Source: Drosophila pseudoobscura (lineage: Eukaryota; Arthropoda; Insecta; Diptera; Drosophilidae). From it: a DNA stretch of 64,000 nucleotides. This document shows, one piece after another, positions 32,339-44,300 of this stretch (position 1 is the stretch's first letter; the number at the start of each line of letters is the position of its first letter). Position numbers and translations under genes: made by a program. The stretch is taken from the NCBI RefSeq assembly GCF_009870125.1, contig NC_046683.1, positions 3,534,001 to 3,598,000 on the forward strand, written 5' to 3'. Under the pieces are notes generated by a model. That model did not search any database. It was given only the letters and a program-made list of their open reading frames with translations, and was not told the DNA's origin.

Positions 32339-35300
32339 CTAGATCCTATCCACCTGCGTCTCTTGCAGCTCAATCTCCGTCTCCTCGGTGAGGGTGTACA
32401 CGCCCGAGGCGGCCGCCTGTGATGTTGTGGGTGTATTGAGGACGTCCAGCAGCGGGCTGTTCAGTGAGGAGTAGCCCAGGGCCGAGTCGCTGCCATGGGC
32501 GATGCAGCTGTTGCTGGGCGTGGTCACCTCGCAGGAGGTCACCGTGGGCGTATAGGCGGGGGCAGGGGCCAATCGTGGGGCCCCGTTCGGGTCCATGGTC
32601 AGGATGGGTACCAGCTCGTGATTAACATAGTCCTTCAGCACTAGCGATGTGGGTGTGTCTGAAAGAAAACGAAAGGATCGACCCAGATCTACATATTTGG
32701 AATCTAAGACTGTGGCCACTCACCTGTTACCAGGGTCTCTTCGGTGGGATTGCGCTGATAGAGATGCGCCCGTCTCTCGTAATGTCAGGAGGAGGCCGGG
32801 ACATAGTACTGGCCAGCGTCATCGGGTCCCAGGTCCATCATGGAGCCACCGGAGCCAGCGCCAGCGACGATTACAGGTCCGCCTGGGGGCAAGCCGGTGC
32901 TAGAGTTAGCCAAATCGGTTTTCTTGAAGTCGACAACAATGCGAATGCGATGGACAATCTCCTCGTGGATGACGTTGAAGCACATGGCCGTGAGGGTCAT
33001 GCCGGACATGATGTACACCGAACAGAACCAGGTGGTGGTGTTCGACTCCCGCCGCAGTCCCGGCAGCATGTCTCCGAATCCGATGGTAGAGAGGCTCATG
33101 AAACAGAAGTAGATGCCATCGACGATGGGCCAATTCTCCAGACGGTACAGCACCGCGGCACCAAACACAATATAGATGATCATCATCGAGAAGCAGAGGA
33201 GGATGGGGGCCATGATGCTCAGGCCGTGCATGGAGCCGCGCGACTCGCTGGCGCTCAGCGAGTCAATGTCGTTCGGCAGGGATGTGGGGGGACCGCCAGC
33301 AACGCCGCCGCCACCGACACCGCCAACACTAATGCCCGACAGTCCGCCCGAAGAGTTGGACACCGAGGCCACCGTCGCCGGCGGGGCACCGCCCCCAGCG
33401 GCCTCTGCCTCCGCCTGCTTCTCCGGCGTGGTATGGTAGACATCCCTCACGTAGTATGGTTCCTGCATTGCCGCCTGCTGCTTGCGTAGCTCCTCCTGCT
33501 GCCGCTTCCGCCGCATGCGCCGCTCCTTCTCGGCCATCCGCTTCTCGTCGTAGCAACAGTAGCCGCAGTTCGAGCACAGGCAGCAGCACAGAGCCTTCGA
33601 GAACACCTCCCTGGCGATCTTGGCCAGGATGCTGCCGGTGCTGCTCAAATATACCAGGGTCAAGGGAATGCCGAAAAGTGCGTAAACCAAAGTCACGATC
33701 CTGCCCAGAGTGGTGCGTGGCGCAATGTTGCCATAGCCTAAAAAAGGGGAAATAAATACAATTAGATGTGTGTTTGGGATACTTCTAGTCAAAGTAGTGT
33801 GGGTTGTTTCTTGGTAAAATAGTTCTGGGAATGGCTAATAGCCTTTCTTCACCGCCATCTGTTATTAGTGGTGATAGTCTCGCCGATAGGCAGAAAGCGT
33901 ACAAATAATCGAGTATTCCGAACATACTCACCCCGCTTTTGCCACCACTAGGCCCGCCTTGTCTCCGGCAAATCGTTGCAAGTGAACTAGCCCGAAACAG
34001 TGTCAGAAGCAGGCCAAGGACCAAGCAGCGCCACTAATAGCAACACTAAAGGACAACCTGCGGTAGGACTAAAGTTGACTACAAAGCACAGGCTCTGGAC
34101 ATCTTGACGCTTAACCTCGAGACCCTCTATTTGGCTGTAAAGATCGTGGACATCTATCTGACCCGCGAAATGACCAACAAGCAGATTCCACAGCTCTTGT
34201 TCAAGGACGGGGGTCTGGAGGTACGACGAACTGGTCAAGATGGAGCGCGAAACCCGGTGCATCATCGACTACATTCTGATTGCTCCGCTGTCCTACGGCC
34301 ACTGGCTACATACGGGAGCTGTCACTGATGGATTGTGCCACAATTCGGCGTAGCCACTGGTCTGGACCTCGACTGCAGAAGGGGAGCAAGACCGTAGAAG
34401 GGGACCAAGTGGCCCTGCAGGGGAATGCTCAGACCATAGTTGATGACGCGCAGCTTTTTAAGCTCCATACTGACCAGTTCGTCGCGGTGCAGAATCGTCT
34501 CCACCCCTGAAACAATGACTGCAGGCAATTAAGAAAGCAGTGGGGGCTCCTCTGCTCCTCAATGTTGTTCACTTCGCGGAGCAAATAGAGATCGACGATC
34601 ATTACAGCTAAAAAAAGGTCTCGCGCGAAGGTCTACATCTGTCCTTTGTCGTCACTTTTAGTTCTACCGCAGGTTATTATTTAGTTTTGTTATTAGTTTC
34701 GCGTGGTTTTTAACGGCACTTTTCACAGACTGTTTCGGGTTTGCTTGCTCACAACGATTTGATTTCTTTTAACAAAATTTTCGTCAGCTGGAGTATGACG
34801 CTGGGCCTACTCTGATGGAACTGGGGAAACATCAGTGTTTTGATGTAAGCCGCAGATATCGATGTTTATTCTCAAACATCGATTGTTTTCCATCTAGTTG
34901 GCGTCCATGAAATGAACGCAAACTACACTTAATGGCAAAAAAGGGTTAACAGATTGCTTTAATATCAGTTCACAGTTGAGCTTTGCAGACCCTTCCAGAC
35001 AGAGCCGAGCGTTTAGAACAGTCCCCAAAAATTCTAACGGGCAATATCAATTAAGAGATATTAAAGTCCTGAACCTTTTGAAAATATTCATAAAAAAATT
35101 CATAAAGTATGAAATCTATAGTTTAGGTTCTCTTTGAGCAAATACAAGCTTTAGTATTGTATAATTTGTATTTGCATCGGCATCTTATTCGAAAGAATTT
35201 GCCGCTTGTCGATTAAAGCATTCCTATCGCTTTTTACCACACATTCATTTGCCAGAATGTCAATTTGAATGGCTCCCGTGGGAGATGGGACTTATCGACA

Positions 35301-38300
35301 TTACCCAAATGAACCGTAACCCTCTTCGTGCCATCGCCATTGCCATTGCCATTGCCATTGCCTCTCCATCTCAATCTTAATTCCTTTCCTGGGCCCCCAC
35401 CCACAATACCCCCACTGGGGCTTCTGATAAAAAAAATAAAATAATTAAGCTGGCAAAGGCAATAAAAATTCTTAACAAGCTTAAGGCAGGCAATTCCCTG
35501 GGGAGGGGCATGGTTTTAGGTTTGGTTTTCGGAATGGTGGTGGCATGCGGCGGCATGGGCGGTGGGTCTTGAGCAGGTGGAAGCACACACACTCTCACAC
35601 ACAATCGTCGTCGTCGTCAGGTGTCTCATGCATAAATTTCGAAAATTTCTCAATTTTATTGTTTCTTCTTTTAGACGGGATATTATGTTTTTGCAAAGAA
35701 GTAAAAATGTAGCTGATGTAGGAGCGAATAATCGTTGATTTCCTTAAGAGACTGGGACTATTTCTTGTTTCTTTTTGGATCAAATCAATCCCAGAATCCC
35801 TCGTGGGGAATGGCTTCGAGTGATGGCCCTTCGATTATGGGAAATTTAAGCAGCGAATGTATTGTGCAGCCATGGAATCTGCAAGGGTATCAAAAGCTTC
35901 GACCCTCAATGGAAGCTGGGCTTATATTTTTGGTTATTTGTGTTTATTTATCGGTTTCATTGGGAGTGTCTTTGACTTTTTTATGGAACAAATGCCGCTT
36001 GGCGGGGCGTGACCCCGCCACCCCTCAATGAATCGAATCAATCGAAGGCGGTGCGGGTAAATCACATGTGGATAAGACCACACGAGCACACGCCTGGAGG
36101 TCCTGTCACTCTCACATCCGGCAATGGAGAGAGAGAGAGACAGAGATGGAGAGAACCTGCCGAACATTTTTGGGAACTGTAGCTGAAAGAGGAAGCGGAT
36201 TTGGTGAGAGACCCTGGTTACCATGTAATTGCGTTGACAGCAAATTTAAATGAAATCCCAGCCCCCCAACACACACACAGCCCCCATGCCCAACCAGCCC
36301 CTCAAGTCCTCTCTAAAGAGCCAAAATGTCAATGTGTCACAAAGCAGACGACAGCTCCAGCATCCATTGCCCCCAAGCCCTGTTCCTTCCCCGTCCTTCC
36401 TAGCACAGTGATCCATTGTATGATGGGGGGGGGGAATAAATCAAAAGTGGCAAAGATTTTTGGCAACATTTTGCTGATTTATTTGAACCACGGTGCTGGG
36501 GAGCCGAAGAGCAGGGAGTGAAGAGGTTCGGTTCCGAGAGGAAGTGTGGCAACAAAAGACCTTCCCCATCCCATCCGATCCGATCCCATCCCATCAATGC
36601 CGGAGCCAATGCCGATGCCAGCATGGGTGTGGGCTAATAATATTGCCATTGACCCGACTCCGACTCTGGGGGGCTGTGAAATTCAGCTGGCGCACTGTCA
36701 ATTTGCTTGCCTCTTTGGGAGCAGAGTGTCTGTGGCAGGGTTTGTGTCTGTGTGTGGAACAGCATCTACATATTTTATTGAAAGATATTGAAAGATTTCA
36801 ATATTGACAGACAGCACAGCACACACACACACACACACACACATATAGGGGTGTGGCCATGCGTTTTCGGGTTGAATGATTTTCATCGCTCGTCCGGTTT
36901 TTTGTGTGTTTGCGTCCGAAGAACCCGCTAATAGCCATCGCTTTGCTACCCCGCCAATACAGAATGTAGGCCAGGATGAGGCATTGCCGTTTTGGGGGCC
37001 CATTGCTGTAGGCCAAATGCAGTCCAACGAGTGATTTGTGATTCGATGGCCAGGGCCATTAGGAGCTCGCAAGTGAATTATGTGAATACATATTGAATAC
37101 ATCCATATATATCACTATATCCATAGCGAGCCTTAACATTTATCTACCTACCTTTTTATTATTCTTAAGCTAATATCTAAGAAATGTAAGCCCATGAAAT
37201 ATACGAATTTGAATGGAGGAATATCTGTGAAAACTTGAATTAAAATTTGTTCAAATATCAATCATTTCATAGTAGCTCCAAACATTAAAGAACTCTCAAC
37301 GATTTTCAGTATATTTTCAATATAAAAGGGCAGTATCCATCATCCACAGATCTCTTAAGGATTGTCAATAGATGGTAGATATTTTTCTTGTAATTTCCTG
37401 TATCATTGGGGGTGTCTAAGGATACACTAATTGATACATTTCATAATCTTCTATCTTACGTGCCTAACTATTTATAGTATCTCTACGTTCAAAGTATCTA
37501 CAGAATGTATTGCGCAGCTTATCGAGCGCACAATCGAGGCGACAATCGGAGCCCAAGTGCTCTGCTATTACCATATTGTAAATCGAATTTCAATGGAAGC
37601 CCGGCCCCACATTTGTTCCCATAATGAATATCTGCTTCACACACACAAACAAAGATCACAATTGGGGTTGGAAGCGATAGGAATCTATCGGATGGATGGG
37701 TGGGGGGAGGGCGCCATCGATCGATTAGGAAAACGTATATAAATCGCACCGAATGCGAGTGTGCGGACAATAACCATGAAGCTAAGCCGATAGGCAAGTG
37801 AATTATTTATCGAATATGCGTGCAGGCGAGTAAATACCATTACCACCCCACCTTAAATAAACGCTTCCCCCCACCCCTCCCCACCCATCTTCCCCCATAA
37901 ACCACTAGTCCTAATCTGCCTCTCAGTGGGGTCATGGGGGGGAGGGGGATTCCTTACTCCTACTCGCACTCGTATCGATATGCCTCCTCGCACACATAAC
38001 GCCCCCGAATGGCGAACGGCGAACGGCGAAGGGGCATAAAACCGAATCGCCTTGGAGATGCGCAATTGATGATAGTGGATGTGGAAATGGAAATGGGAAT
38101 GCCCTGTGTGTCTGTATATGTGTGTGTGTGAAAATGGAAAATGAAATTTAAAATTATTTTGCAACTAAATTACTTGTCTTATTGCTGTCCAGGGGATTGG
38201 CCACGTTCCGGGGGCCCTATTTATTGCATCAGCAGCGTCAGAGGATGCCTATAAATTCGCATTTATGCCCAAGACAATCATAGCAACTCCACGGCTAGAA

Positions 38301-41300
38301 AATAGTCTGAGCCTGGAGCCTGTCGTTGAGTAAGGGACAAGTTGATACCCTGGCTTCAAGACTGTCTTAGCTTTAGGCATAGGTTTGGGGGCTTTGAAAG
38401 GTTTTTTTTACTGAAAACATAATGGTTGATTCCTTCTCAGGATCTCTTCTCCCTAAAAATATTCATTCTCCATGAGGAGAGATCTATACAACAAATAAAA
38501 ACATATTTTGTACTCATTGAAGTTCCTTGTCAAGCAGAAAACCTATCACATGCTGTCTATGAACGAGTACAGGGTATTTGGTATCGGATACTGCACTGAA
38601 GTGGCTTAGTGGTCCTTTGGCCAGAAGCTGGACCAATAATCATAATCATATTGTGTTGGGGTGCCTGGTGGCCAGAGAGAGAACAATGAAGCCCCTCGTG
38701 GTTGGAAAAATACACAACCCACAGAAAACAATAATAATAATCATAAGCAAGGACAAGGACAAGCACGATGAAAAGGACCAGGGCAAGGGCCAGTGCGAGT
38801 CGGTAGGAAGGCAGGAAGGCAGGAAAGCAGGATGTCATGTTAATACAAATGTCCACCCCAACAGTCTGCTGACTAACGCAATTGCAAACAGCCTTCCCAG
38901 GCCGCGCCCCCGCCCCGCCCATAGGACCCCCACGCCCTAGACCCATGGCCTAGACCCTATCCGGCCGCCACCTATATTTGCCTACATTAGAGCTTTTTTT
39001 TATGCTCTCACGGAAAGGAACAGGAACCGAAAAGAGAGAAACAGGAGAAAGAAACGAGGTCTAGATTTACAGAACCCCAACCATAGGATACCCTACCCTA
39101 TATATTAAAACCTACAATTTAAAATTATTTCCCGCCAAATAGGAATTTGTGTGATAAAATCTACTGTAAACAATAATAGGAAACGAGGGGGAACGTTGTG
39201 AGTTGCTGCGGACACCGCAACTCTAAGGTTATACCCGATACTAAGTCAGTATGGCTCTCCTCCGGCAGACGCCGCTAATATTTAACGACACGACAAAGAG
39301 TGCGTGCGAGAGAGACAGAAAATCAGTCTGAGCGTGACGTCGGGCGCTGCGTAGCCACTGCAAATTGATTTGTTCCTTTTGGCTATGAAAATGATCTGAT
39401 CTGATCCAGATTCAGCAATCTAATAGATATGGTCATTATCTATGATTCTGCGTTTTTAGTTTTCTCAAATCTGCAATATTGTGGATGCAACAGATTTTCG
39501 TCCTTTGTGGGGGCGGATGGGGGTGGGGCGAAATTCTGAGATATACGTTTTATAGTGACATCTTAAAGGAGTGTGTGTACCAAATTTGGTTACTCTAGCC
39601 TTAATAGTCTCTGAGATTTGTGGTTGCCTCAGATTTTCGTCCTTTGCGGGGGCGGAAGGGGGTGTGGCGAAATTTGGACAGGAAACGGTCAAGGTCCGAT
39701 ATCACAGGAGTGTGGATACCAAATTTGGTTGCTCTAGCTCTTATGGGTTCTCAGATCCTTGAACTCATATTTTGCAATTGGCAAAACCGACCATGAAACC
39801 TGTGTGTTAGAGTGAGACAGAGCGAGAAAGAGTGAAATTGTTTTCGTGATTCTGGCTATAATAATTATACGATCTGGTTCAGATTTTGCACTCTGTAAGA
39901 TATATTCATCTTCTACGATTCTGCGTTTTTAGTTTTCTCGTATCGTCGAAATTGTGGATGCCACAGATTTTCGCCCTTTGTGGGGGCGGAAGTGGGCGGG
40001 GCAAAGTCTTGAAATATTTTTGGAGCAGTGACATATCACAGAAGTCTGGATCCAAAACATTGTTGCTCTAGCTCTTATAGTCTTTGAGCATTAGGCGCTG
40101 AAGGGGACGGACAGACGGACAGACGGACGGACGGACAGACGGACAGACGGACGGACGGACAGACAGACATGGCTCAATCGACTCGGCTATTGATGCTGAT
40201 CAAGAATATATATACTTTATAGGGTCGGAAACGATTCCTTCTGGACGTTACACACATCCACTTTTACCACAAATCTAATATACCCCAATACTCATTTTGA
40301 GTATCGGGTATAATAATAAGAAATTAGAACTTATACAATACAAAATATGCAAAATAATATTATGAGATACCAGGCAGAAACGCCACTGACCGAGGGGCAC
40401 TGCTGAATGATAAACGACACCTATGCCGTGCTCTTCTTCATGGATTTATGAAGGGCTCTACCCTAAAAAGTCTTCCCAGTTCAAAGATTTCCCTCAACAG
40501 AGCTACTTTATAGGCAATACTTCAAAGTGTGGAGACTCCTCTTCTTGGAAGCGGAAACTAAACACCAGAAACCCTCTTCCGTTTCGTTCCCAAGTACTTG
40601 TCCAGATCAAAATGCCCTTAAACAAAAGGAGAGTAAGTGGAAAATGCAGTAGAAAAGTACATAAATGTGGAGGCACAGCAGATGAGGAGGCTGTGGTGTG
40701 CCAGTGTGGGTAATGATGTGCTCTGGCAATGGACGAGGGGGGGAGGGTGGTTGGGTGGTGAAAAGTGAAGGTCCTGGAACCTGGAGGACCCTAGTCCTAT
40801 ATTTGCTTTCTGGCCTTTTTCGGGGGCAGCAACTTTTTTGGCCAAGATCAGCAGAAAATTTTTGCAAATTTTATTTTATATGATTTTCACAAGTGGAAAG
40901 TCGTGTCGATGTATTGTATCTATCTTTACATAGAACATACCCTATGTGTGTGTGTGTGTGTGTTTATGTGTGCTTATTTGTGTATGAGTGTGTGGGGGTG
41001 GGGCTTGGGATTGGGGGGTCTAAGCAAATAGCCTCGTTTGTTGTTTTTCTCTATCAATATTTGACTTTCGGCTTGGGGTTTCTTTTTTTTTTTATCTCGG
41101 GCCTACAGAATTACCGTTCATATATACATGTGTGAGTAAAAGAGAGAGGGACAATTGATAGAGAGAGATAGATAGGACGGAGAAAAACGCACACGGCAGC
41201 ATTCGGCAATGGAAGAAGAATACATATGTATGTATTTTTCCTGGGAAAATGACAACTGGTTGCCATGGCTGGGATGCTAGAAGGGAGCTTAAAAGTTTCC

Positions 41301-44300
41301 CCCCCCCCGAACGAAAGACCCAATATTTAAAATCAGACAAAATCAGCCTACCGTTTTGGGGGCATGATACAGGGCGCTGCCAAGAGCTGTGGGTGTTGTT
41401 GCCCCTGACAAAATGCCAATTGAAAAAAATTGATAAAAATCTTCTGTCGATTGAAGTCTTATCGAATTAGTTTTTGTTTTGTTCTTTCTTTGGGGCCAAC
41501 GAGAAAGGTAGGCAGTCAGGCAGCTTGGGAGCTCGTAATGAAACGAGCTTTGAGCGAGTATCGATTGCATTTTGGATACGAAACGAGCGATGCAACAAAT
41601 TGTGGCAATAACTCTTAGAGCATAAAAAAAGAGCCTGGAATTCAGGGTAAACGAAACGAAAGAGCACCAAAAACTATTTAGGCCACAGCCTGATAATCGA
41701 TGGTGGTTGTCTCCCCTCGATAAATAATCGTTATGCAGCTATCGATAACGATAAGGCTTGAGGCCGCACCATCAATCCATTAATAAGTGGTGTTTTTTGG
41801 GCCCCATAATCATCATCATCAGCCTCTCTCTCTCTAGCATCCTCTGCAGTACTCCTTGATGCAACAGTGCGGACTGCCTGCATTCCCTTCATCACAGAGG
41901 ACTGCATCCCGCAAATGCACTCATGCGATGGTGCCAAAAGGTGTACACGGGTCATGTCCCCTTTCTATGGCCATAACCCCTATTCCCTATCCCCTGTCCC
42001 CGTTCTCTACTCCGTTTTCGGGCCCCGTATATGGCCTTTGGTCCGCTTCGTATCCTGCAACACAAGAGCACCACACTTTGGGGCAGGCACCATTCGCCAT
42101 TCAAGTAAAACAAATTTCCGTCGGGATGGAACATCAAATTTATGGCCGAGAGCCAGGAACCAGAAGCCAGAGAGGCACCCAGCCTCCCATTGTTTCTATC
42201 TCTCTCGTTCTCAGGACGGGGCAAGCCCCGCTCACCCTCTCTCCACCCCTCCTCTGTCGCTGTCTGTCTGTGTGCAAGCAGAAGGCCGTCCATGGTGGCC
42301 ATGTGGCACTTACCAATTGTGGTCAAAACGGTCAGCGAATACAAAAACGCTTTGGCAAAATTCCACTCATGCGGAGGGCCACCAGTGCCGCCGGGAACCA
42401 CTCCTCCGCCTGCGGCACGATGATGATAAAAGTGGGTGTGAAGTAGAACGGCTTCCGTGGCTGGATTGTTGCCGCTGCCGGAGGCGCCACCGGCCCCGAC
42501 GCCTGCGTTGGCCATATCCTCGTGTGATAATTGCAGCATAACATCCTCGTTCAGTCTCTTGATTAATTGGTCCTGAAACTTGGCTATTTCCAGTGCTGCC
42601 AATCTGTACGGGCGAACAGAGACAGAGAGTGAGAATGTGCCAAAAGAAAAAGAGGGAGAGCTGCTGCTGCGACTTACTTTGTCCAGTTCTCCTTGTAGAG
42701 TATATTGAGCGATACGGTTATGTCCCAGATATTCTCAATGGTCCGCTGCCTCACATCGTAAGTGTCCGGCGAGATTCCCAGTCCGAGTCCGAGTCCAAAC
42801 TGCGGCATTCCTCCAGCATTCTCCTGCATTTCTGCCTCGTCTGCCACATCCACGCCATAAACAAAGTCATTCGATGACGCTCCCTGTGGGGCCATGCCAT
42901 AGGAGGAGGTACCACCGCCATGTCCTGGCAGCAATCCCTGGGCGGCAGCCACTGCTGCCGCCACCGTGTCATTGTCCACAGTGTGTTGTCCTGGTCGATG
43001 ATGTCGTTGTCCTGCCTGCTGCTGCTGCTGCTGTTTCTGCAACTTCTGTTTCTGCTGCTGCTGCTGCTGCTGCTGGTGGTGCATCTGCGGCGACCTTTGC
43101 TGGTGTGGCGACTGCTGCTGCTGCTGATAAATGCCATTCCCTATAGCACTGCCAGTCCCAATCCCCGCCAGATTACGCTTGGTGCTTGCCAGTGTGTGCT
43201 GCTGATGCAGCAGCGCCGAGTCCTCGTTCTCGATGGTAAGAAATATGAAGGAGCCTGCAACGAAACGGAAGGAAGCCAAAAACATTAGCATCATCATCAT
43301 CTTTATCACACATGCAGCATCATGGTCTGTCCCTGCCCCTGTCCCTGTCCCTGTCCCTGCCCCTATCCATTCTCTTCAGACTTCGGGCGGCAACAAAAAA
43401 TATGAGCAACGGCATCTCATTAGTTTCCGTTATGGATACCCTAACCAAGGCCCGAAAGGAGAGCAAGGGACGTTCGTCTGCGTACTCTCTGAGGTGTTCT
43501 TCGGTTACTGATTGGAACACACTTCTGCTCCTTAAACAGGGGCACTCTCTTCGAGATTTTTATCAGCAAAGAGATGTTATAGATTTAAAATTATGCGGCC
43601 CGGCCTTGTTGCCTGTTCCGTTGATGATGTTTATTCTTCTAAAGAGGTTACTGCAGAGGAGGAATAATCTTTATGAAGATGCCGAAGAATGCCTGGAATG
43701 GCATAGAACTAGTGGAGTAAACGAGTGGCTTAGTGGTTGACGAGTAGACAAGAGTCACAGGATATTTATAAGAGTTCGAAGAAAGTAAACGTACAGCTGA
43801 AGTAAACGTTCTCGGACCTAATCGTACGCCTCACGCACTCACTCATTGTCTGTCTGTGTGTGTGTGGCACGCCTCTTTAGGGCAGGGAATGGGGCAGGGG
43901 TTTAGGTCTATCATGGGTGACATGGGTTCGCCTAGTATCCCCAATCGATGCTCGATTCCTGTCCTTTGGGGGTCCTTTCGTGTTGATTCCTGTCACTCAT
44001 TTAATGTTAATGCATCGCCAACTAATACACACATTCATACATCATTCACACAGAGATTCACACTGATTCACACACACACACACACACACAGATGTGGCAC
44101 ACATTTTGTCAAGTTTTTTTTGTTTAGAAAAGTTGTTCCTGCTCAAACATTTGAGGAAAGTTTGCGCCTGAAAATGATGTCGGATGTAGGGGCGATGTAT
44201 GCGGAATGATGACTCCTGACGATATGTCCCCGGCGGGTGCTCTAACACATGTCAAAGTTAAAAATAATACAAACGGGAAGGATGCGGAGAGTGGAGCATC

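Larger units (their letters stand above)
33738..42313 (-). other. 8.6 kb intron splitting the K2P filter codon
   Basis: Intron between ACC ACA ATT G and GC TAT GGC AAC, so it interrupts the first Gly codon of the GYG filter. It contains the cyclin-like pseudogene fragments, a DINE-1-like element, a GCCATT tandem near 35336-35362, a CA run at 36821-36842 and a GAACGGC repeat near 38019-38032. No intact nested gene is seen. Confidence 0.8.
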
